Shown here: in pieces, positions 59,512 through 64,000 of the stretch
Layout of the letters: each line of letters opens with the position of its first letter
Position numbering within the stretch: the stretch's first letter is position 1
NCBI GenBank assembly: GCA_964418325.1
Contig: CAYQLC010000002.1
Location: forward strand, 58,441-122,440
Direction of reading: 5' to 3'
Length of the DNA stretch: 64,000 bases
DNA from: IMCC26077 sp964418325
GTDB lineage: Bacteria > Actinomycetota > Actinomycetes > Nanopelagicales > Nanopelagicaceae
Translations under genes and position numbers: made by a program
Notes under the pieces: generated by a model
The model's input: the letters and a program-made list of their open reading frames with translations, nothing else
Database searches by the model: none
Told to the model about the DNA's origin: nothing

Positions 59512-60288
59512 ATGAAGTCCTCAGCCAAGCAAGGTGGTTTCGACTCATCAGAACAACTACCCGAATGGTTCAGTGCATTCTTAGCTTCACGACGGTCAAC
59601 CCGGGAATTCCGTGACGACCAAATTCCCGGAAAAGTTATTGAACAACTACTTACCGATGCCTTGACTGCGCCGAGCTGGTCTAACACTCGACCCTTTAAG
59701 GTGTGTGTTGCTACTGGCGAGACCAAAGATCGAATCAGCGCCGAATTTAGCTCGCGTTGGGAGAAGCTCTCTCGATTCCGCAATGGAAGTATCGCCACCA
59801 AAATTCGATTATTGCTCACAGGTGCCGGATTGCCCACCAGTCATAGATTGATGGCTCGACCGTACGTACCCGAACTCAAACCTCGCGCAGAACGAGTTGG
59901 CAAGGAGCTATACAACTGGATCGGCGTCGAGCGCGGAGATCGCAAAGCCCGCGATGAGCAGTGGGGAAAAAATTACGAATTCTTTGGTGCTCCTGTAGAA
60001 CTTTTCATCTACATTCACAAGAGCTTGCACATATTTGCAGCAAATGATGCTGGTTTGATGTTGCAGAATCTCATTCTTTCAGCGCACGCACAAGGCCTTG
60101 GCACATGCCTGCAGGGTGCAGTCATCATTTGGGATGATGTGATTAGGAAAGAATTTGATGTGCCGAAAGATTACAAACTTCTCACTGGCCTAGCTATTGG
60201 CTACCCAAAGGATTCACATGTCAATAAATTCGGCGCCCATCGCCTGACACCCGAAGAAATCATCATTAAGCCTCGATCCGAGAATTAA
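59512..60288 (+). CDS. Nitroreductase-family flavoprotein
   Basis: FMN-dependent oxidoreductase of 258 residues. The phosphate-binding start is FLASRRSTREFRDDQIPGKV with the SxRxF motif. TDALTAPSWSNTRPFKVCVA contains the conserved ApSxxN. AHAQGLGTCLQGAVI is the conserved GLGTC block near the flavin. The middle region (about 95-160) is longer than in NfsB. Substrate is unknown; quinones, nitro compounds or enals are typical. AGGGAG precedes the ATG. Its stop overlaps the convergent hydrolase stop by four bases. Confidence 0.85.
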   Translation: MKSSAKQGGFDSSEQLPEWFSAFLASRRSTREFRDDQIPGKVIEQLLTDALTAPSWSNTRPFKVCVATGETKDRISAEFSSRWEKLSRFRNGSIATKIRLLLTGAGLPTSHRLMARPYVPELKPRAERVGKELYNWIGVERGDRKARDEQWGKNYEFFGAPVELFIYIHKSLHIFAANDAGLMLQNLILSAHAQGLGTCLQGAVIIWDDVIRKEFDVPKDYKLLTGLAIGYPKDSHVNKFGAHRLTPEEIIIKPRSEN

Positions 60289-61145
60289 TTCTGAAGGAGT
60301 AGGCGCGCTTGATGGAGAATCTCGCCCCGATATTGCTCAACTAGAGAGATGTGCCCATGGCCGGGCACGAAGTTAAGTTGCGCTGTGGGGATATGTCTAG
60401 CTAACCACTCACTATGTGCCCGCGGCACCATGAAATCATCATCGCCTTGCCACACCAAGATTGGCTTAGAAATCTCCTGCAGAGAGAAGCCAAATTTCTG
60501 CACAAATGCCAGATCGTCATCGAGCCAACCGTAATAGCCATTCATCAAGGAGCGGCGGTAGGAGGCTGCATCATGTTCAGCGACTTCGCTCGTGAGCGCT
60601 CGCTTGTCTGCATCACCAATCAATCCACCAAACGCTTCAATTAAGTCAGCGCCAGTCACGGCGGCAAATCCTGGGGCATTTTTCGCCATCCACTCCTCGA
60701 TTGCCCGCTCCCCCTCCAGCGCTGCACCAAACTCCTCGTGGTTCTCCGGCCCCATCCCCTCAAGAAAATCAAGATCGCCATGGCCCCACTCGCCAACTCC
60801 AGCCAGAGTAATGGCCCCAACAGAGTGTGGATGTCGAGTCATATTGATCGCGTGTGGTCCACCTCCCGACCATCCGATTGAGACAAATTTCTCTATTCCC
60901 AAATAGGCAAGCAATTGAGTGTGATCATCGAGATCCATCGCAACTGTTCGACCCTTTCGTCGATCGCTCAATCCATACCCGGGTCGACTTGCCGCAACGG
61001 CAGTAACGTCAGTTATCTCATCAATCCAGGGCGACCAGAGCGTGCACTCTCCTGGAGTGCCGTGATGGAAAAGGATTGCCTGCTTCGAGTTAACACCATT
61101 GGTGATGAAATCGAATCTTCGATTATCACTAAGAATGAACTCCAT
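60285..61145 (-). CDS. Alpha/beta hydrolase
   Basis: Alpha/beta hydrolase-fold enzyme of 286 residues from ATG 61145; a TTG start eight codons upstream is possible. The oxyanion region is ILFHHGTPGECTLW (HGTP), the nucleophile elbow is VSIGWSGGGPHAINM (GWSGGG), and the late motif ILVWQGDDDFMVP and PGHGHISL carry the Asp and His. The substrate cannot be inferred. It shares no operon signals with the convergent nitroreductase and lies 34 bases downstream of the oxidoreductase gene. Confidence 0.85.
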   Translation of the reverse strand: MEFILSDNRRFDFITNGVNSKQAILFHHGTPGECTLWSPWIDEITDVTAVAASRPGYGLSDRRKGRTVAMDLDDHTQLLAYLGIEKFVSIGWSGGGPHAINMTRHPHSVGAITLAGVGEWGHGDLDFLEGMGPENHEEFGAALEGERAIEEWMAKNAPGFAAVTGADLIEAFGGLIGDADKRALTSEVAEHDAASYRRSLMNGYYGWLDDDLAFVQKFGFSLQEISKPILVWQGDDDFMVPRAHSEWLARHIPTAQLNFVPGHGHISLVEQYRGEILHQARLLLQN

Positions 61146-61179
61146 GGTCGATGAGTTTCCCACACCCAATATTTACTAT

Positions 61180-62160
61180 TTACTTCTTGGCTAACTTTGC
61201 AAAAATGGAATCGAAGAATTGAGCGAAGACTAGTGATTCATCTAGCGACATAATCCAACAGTCGCTCCGACCCCGTATCTTTTTAGAGAAATCATCAGCC
61301 ATTAATTGATAGGGATCGCACGGTGCAAACTCTTCTACTCGCTTTCCGTGCTTTCCGTAAATTTCGAGCGTGCTTGGTTGATTGTGTGAGTTAAATGCAT
61401 CATTGCCTCCCATCACCACTGCACCTTCACTTCCAAAAACTTCGAAATAGAGCGTTGATGGCACATTCATTGATGTAATCGCTTCTGCTTTAGCGCCACC
61501 TATTGTGAACTCCACTCGGACCGTCTCGTCACTTCCAAGGTGATGCCAGGCAACTTCTGCTTTTGTAATTTCCGTAGCTGCACCATTCATCAACCAAATC
61601 GGGGCGGCGACTGAATACGGCCCTAAGTCATAGAGCCCGCCACCTCCCAATTCTGGAAAAGCGCGAATGTTGTCATCAGGCAAACCGTCATAGGTGAAAC
61701 AGGTTCGAATCCGCTCCACCATGCCAATCTCGCCGGATCGTACGATTTCGGCGAGGCGCTTAGTTCTCGGGTGCCACCTATTCCAGGACGCTTCCATGAA
61801 CAGCCGGCCAGTTTCTTTAGCGACGGCTGTTGCATCACGAACCTCCTGAGCATTCATCGCCAGCGGTTTCTCACACAAAACATCTTTTCCAGCGTGCATC
61901 GCTTTGATAGACCACGGAATGTGTAGTGAGTTAGGAAGCGAGATGTAAATAGCCTCCACATTTGGGTCATCGATAAGTTCTTGATAATCAGTGTAAAAAC
62001 GTCCGCTCGGCGAAAGCGCCTTTGCGCGCTGGGCGTCCTTACCCGCAACAGCGTAGATTTCACCCCACTGTGAATTCTTCAGCGCCGGGTAGAGCGCCTT
62101 CTTCGCAATCATTCCCGCACCGATAAACCCCCACCTAACTGGGGTAACCTTTTCGCTCAT
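61180..62160 (-). CDS. Gfo/Idh/MocA-family oxidoreductase
   Basis: NAD(P)-dependent oxidoreductase of 326 residues, probably acting on a sugar or cyclitol. I start at ATG 62160 because AAGGAG sits seven bases upstream. The Rossmann motif is RWGFIGAGMIAKKALYPAL, and DVLCEKPLAMNAQEVRDA has the diagnostic EKP with catalytic Lys. The C-terminal alpha/beta domain includes GGGGLYDLGPYSVAAPIWLM. Members range from trans-dihydrodiol to inositol dehydrogenases; the substrate is unknown. Inositol would fit the PI lipids, but the sequence does not show this. Confidence 0.88.
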   Translation of the reverse strand: MSEKVTPVRWGFIGAGMIAKKALYPALKNSQWGEIYAVAGKDAQRAKALSPSGRFYTDYQELIDDPNVEAIYISLPNSLHIPWSIKAMHAGKDVLCEKPLAMNAQEVRDATAVAKETGRLFMEASWNRWHPRTKRLAEIVRSGEIGMVERIRTCFTYDGLPDDNIRAFPELGGGGLYDLGPYSVAAPIWLMNGAATEITKAEVAWHHLGSDETVRVEFTIGGAKAEAITSMNVPSTLYFEVFGSEGAVVMGGNDAFNSHNQPSTLEIYGKHGKRVEEFAPCDPYQLMADDFSKKIRGRSDCWIMSLDESLVFAQFFDSIFAKLAKK

Positions 62161-62228
62161 CTGGCTCTCCTTGTTCATCACTGTTAAGGGAAACGCACCG
62201 ACAACCTGGAAATGTCAGGGTTAGAACA

Positions 62229-62234
62229 TAGGCT
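62229..62234 (+). promoter_or_regulatory. Candidate -10 hexamer for exonuclease/GIY-YIG gene
   Basis: TAGGCT nine bases before the ATG at 62244, giving a leader of about three bases. The 83-base divergent gap also serves the oxidoreductase gene on the other strand. Confidence 0.35.
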
Positions 62235-62243
62235 TACCTCATC

Positions 62244-64000
62244 ATGAGAGCAAGTAGTTCAGCCCCTATTCAGTCATCGATCGATGAAGTGCCGATTCCC
62301 TTACGTTTGAGCACCTTCGTCGTTGTTGACCTTGAGACCACCGGTACCTCGCCGTCTAGCGGCGCGATGATTACCGAGATTGGTGCAGTAAAGATCCGAG
62401 GTGGCCAGGTGCTGGGCGAATTTCATACCTTAGTCAACCCAGGATCGCCCATTCCACCATTCATCACTGTGCTCACCGGAATCACTGATGCGATGGTCGC
62501 GCCAGCCCCGCTCTTTGAGGAGGTGCTTCCGGCATTCTTGGAATTCTGCGGCGGAGCCGATGAAACGATTTTGATTGCGCACAACGCCCCTTTCGATATC
62601 GGTTTCCTCAAAGCTGCTGCCGATGCCCACTCTTACTCTTGGCCCAACTACCGGATTCTCGACACCGTCAAGATTGCGCGTCGAACTCTGACTAAGGATG
62701 AGACACCAAACGTCAAACTGGGAACTCTTGCTCAATATTTCGGTTTAGAGGAACCCCCCACTCACCGCGCACTCGACGACGCGCGTGCCACCGTTCATAT
62801 TTTCCATCACCTCTTAGAGCGACTTGGAAATGTTGGAGTGGAAACTCTCGCCGATTTACAAAATTTCTCACACCCACTAAGCCCCAAAGAGCGGGCAAAG
62901 AAAAATCTCGCGGAGGGAGTGCCCAACACTGTAGGGGTGTATATCTTCCGTGATAGCGAAGATAAACCTCTCTATGTAGGTATCTCAAAAAATATTCGGA
63001 AACGAGTATTAACTTACTTCTCTGCTGCCGAAACCAGAGCCCGAATGCGGGAAATGATTGCGCTGACTGCGCGCATAGAAGCGCTGCCAACTCCAACCCT
63101 CCTTGATGCGCAAATTCGAGAACTGCGATTGATTGCCCACCATGCTCCTCGATACAACCGTCGCTCTCGCTTCCAAGAGCGCACGCTCTGGCTTACTCTC
63201 ACCGAGGAGCGATTTCCACGGTTAGTTATTGCTAAAGGTCATGGGGCCCTAACCCACGAAAAGCGAGCGATTGGTCCTTTTGGTGGCGCAATAGATGCCG
63301 ATCTTGCGCGAGAAGCCCTTCACGCCGCAACGCCCATTAGACAATGCACACCACGAATTACACAGGCATCAATAAAAAAGGCAAGTGCGTGCATTCTTCA
63401 TGACATAAAGAAATGTTCTGCTCCCTGTATTGGTGCCACCAGCGAAGAGGCCTATGCAAAAGTTACTGAGAAGGTTTCGCACCATCTCTCAATTCAGGCT
63501 GGCGAAATTGTCGCCCACCACTTCGAACGAATTTCTGCGCTGGCCCGCGAGGAGAGATACGAAGAGGCAGCGCAACTTCGAAACCAAATTACGGCGTACC
63601 TTCGAGGTTTTGCCAGAAGCGAGAGCCTGCGTGCTTTCTCACTTATCGAAGAGTTAATTGTTGCCAAGCGCTCCGAAGAGCGCGATCAGGTTGAAATCGC
63701 ACGCATACGACGAGGGCGTTTGGAATCGTCAATCACTGCTCAATCCTCCGGCGATGACGTGGAGAAAGTAGAGCTACTCCGTTCTCACGAGATGATGCCG
63801 GTCGACCAAGATCTGATATTTCCGCATTCAACTCCCGAGGAGGCAGAGCTGCTCTTACGTTGGATTTCCGACGGGCGAGCGCGACCACTGTACATTTCTG
63901 GCGAATGGCATCTGCCTACCTTTGGTGCCACATTTCATAAGCATAAAGTTGAGAAGTTAGCTAAACCTGATGCGAACGCTCACTCCACCGTTCGAGCAAA
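62244..64000 (+). CDS. DEDDh exonuclease fused to UvrC-like GIY-YIG domain, 3' end cut by window edge
   Basis: At least 585 codons open to the right edge. Residues 22-190 form a DnaQ-type 3'-5' exonuclease with DEDDh residues in VVDLETTG (D29, E31), HNAPFDIGFL (D118) and HRALDD (H174, D178 or D179). Residues 225-310 are a GIY-YIG nuclease domain: GVY 231-233, YVG 244-246, R254, E293 and N305. Then come a UvrC-like cysteine segment CILHDIKKCSAPCIG and a UVR helix (ARFEERYEEAAQLR-like). This is the actinobacterial fusion known in mycobacteria (Rv2191 type), a predicted DNA repair nuclease. It is probably near-leaderless. Confidence 0.9.
   Translation, partial: MRASSSAPIQSSIDEVPIPLRLSTFVVVDLETTGTSPSSGAMITEIGAVKIRGGQVLGEFHTLVNPGSPIPPFITVLTGITDAMVAPAPLFEEVLPAFLEFCGGADETILIAHNAPFDIGFLKAAADAHSYSWPNYRILDTVKIARRTLTKDETPNVKLGTLAQYFGLEEPPTHRALDDARATVHIFHHLLERLGNVGVETLADLQNFSHPLSPKERAKKNLAEGVPNTVGVYIFRDSEDKPLYVGISKNIRKRVLTYFSAAETRARMREMIALTARIEALPTPTLLDAQIRELRLIAHHAPRYNRRSRFQERTLWLTLTEERFPRLVIAKGHGALTHEKRAIGPFGGAIDADLAREALHAATPIRQCTPRITQASIKKASACILHDIKKCSAPCIGATSEEAYAKVTEKVSHHLSIQAGEIVAHHFERISALAREERYEEAAQLRNQITAYLRGFARSESLRAFSLIEELIVAKRSEERDQVEIARIRRGRLESSITAQSSGDDVEKVELLRSHEMMPVDQDLIFPHSTPEEAELLLRWISDGRARPLYISGEWHLPTFGATFHKHKVEKLAKPDANAHSTVRA

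Noticed and set aside
1..64000. CRISPR array, insertion sequence, prophage or defence island
   Set aside because: No spaced direct repeats, transposase, integrase or phage-like genes were seen; nearly all genes belong to conserved core families with actinobacterial gene order.

Overview
The window is a dense block of core genes from a small-genome actinobacterium. Base composition looks near 50% GC. Almost every gap is under 130 bases and none exceeds 300. Neighbouring genes are repeatedly joined by ATGA, GTGA, TGATG or TAGTG overlaps. The actinobacterial assignment rests on mIHF next to gmk, a BldD orthologue between pyrR and nusB, the phosphatidylinositol/PIM cluster thrS-HIT-pgsA1-patA-pimA, a helicase-dead PriA, and gene order like that of Streptomyces and Mycobacterium. 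Compactness and moderate GC suggest a streamlined planktonic lineage (for example Nanopelagicales/acI); that is inference.

Region 1 (1-19.2 kb, all minus strand) is one continuous run: pyrR-pyrB-pyrC-carA-carB-pyrK-pyrD-pyrF (complete UMP synthesis), then mihF-gmk-rpoZ-coaBC-metK-priA-def-fmt-rsmB-rpe-hisE. The pyrR leader carries a hairpin with the PyrR recognition loop whose 3' arm runs into the pyrR ribosome binding site. Divergent from pyrR is bldD, which keeps the full c-di-GMP binding signature.

Region 2 (19.8-38.0 kb, minus) holds nusB, efp, the shikimate genes aroQ-aroB-aroK-aroC and aroE with a prepilin peptidase inserted, then mltG, ruvX, alaS, a DUF948 protein, rarA, a divergent FtsH-like membrane protease paired with a lipoprotein, aspS, hisS and an MBL-fold hydrolase. 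A DUF349 repeat protein (38.1-39.4 kb, plus) separates it from region 3.

Region 3 (39.4-58.4 kb, mostly minus) runs from thrS and the phosphoinositide genes through DUF3048, pdxS-pdxT, yebC, ruvCAB and secDF to rel. It also has a truncated, P-loop-less EF-G-like protein on the plus strand and, further upstream, pabB-pabC and a PGPGW membrane protein. apt, yajC and pepQ, expected in this neighbourhood, are not present here.

Region 4 (58.5-64 kb) is less conserved: tRNA-Gly, tRNA-Cys and tRNA-Val, a LysE-type exporter, a nitroreductase, an alpha/beta hydrolase, a Gfo/Idh/MocA oxidoreductase, and the start of a DnaQ-exonuclease/GIY-YIG fusion protein cut by the right edge.

The strongest unlisted signal is a recurring promoter layout. 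By hand I find a TANNNT -10 hexamer exactly six bases before the start codon of twelve genes, and seven to nine bases before eight more. This predicts widespread leaderless or near-leaderless transcription, including starts written across the stop codon of the preceding gene. I saw no mobile element, CRISPR array, phage gene or convincing intrinsic terminator.
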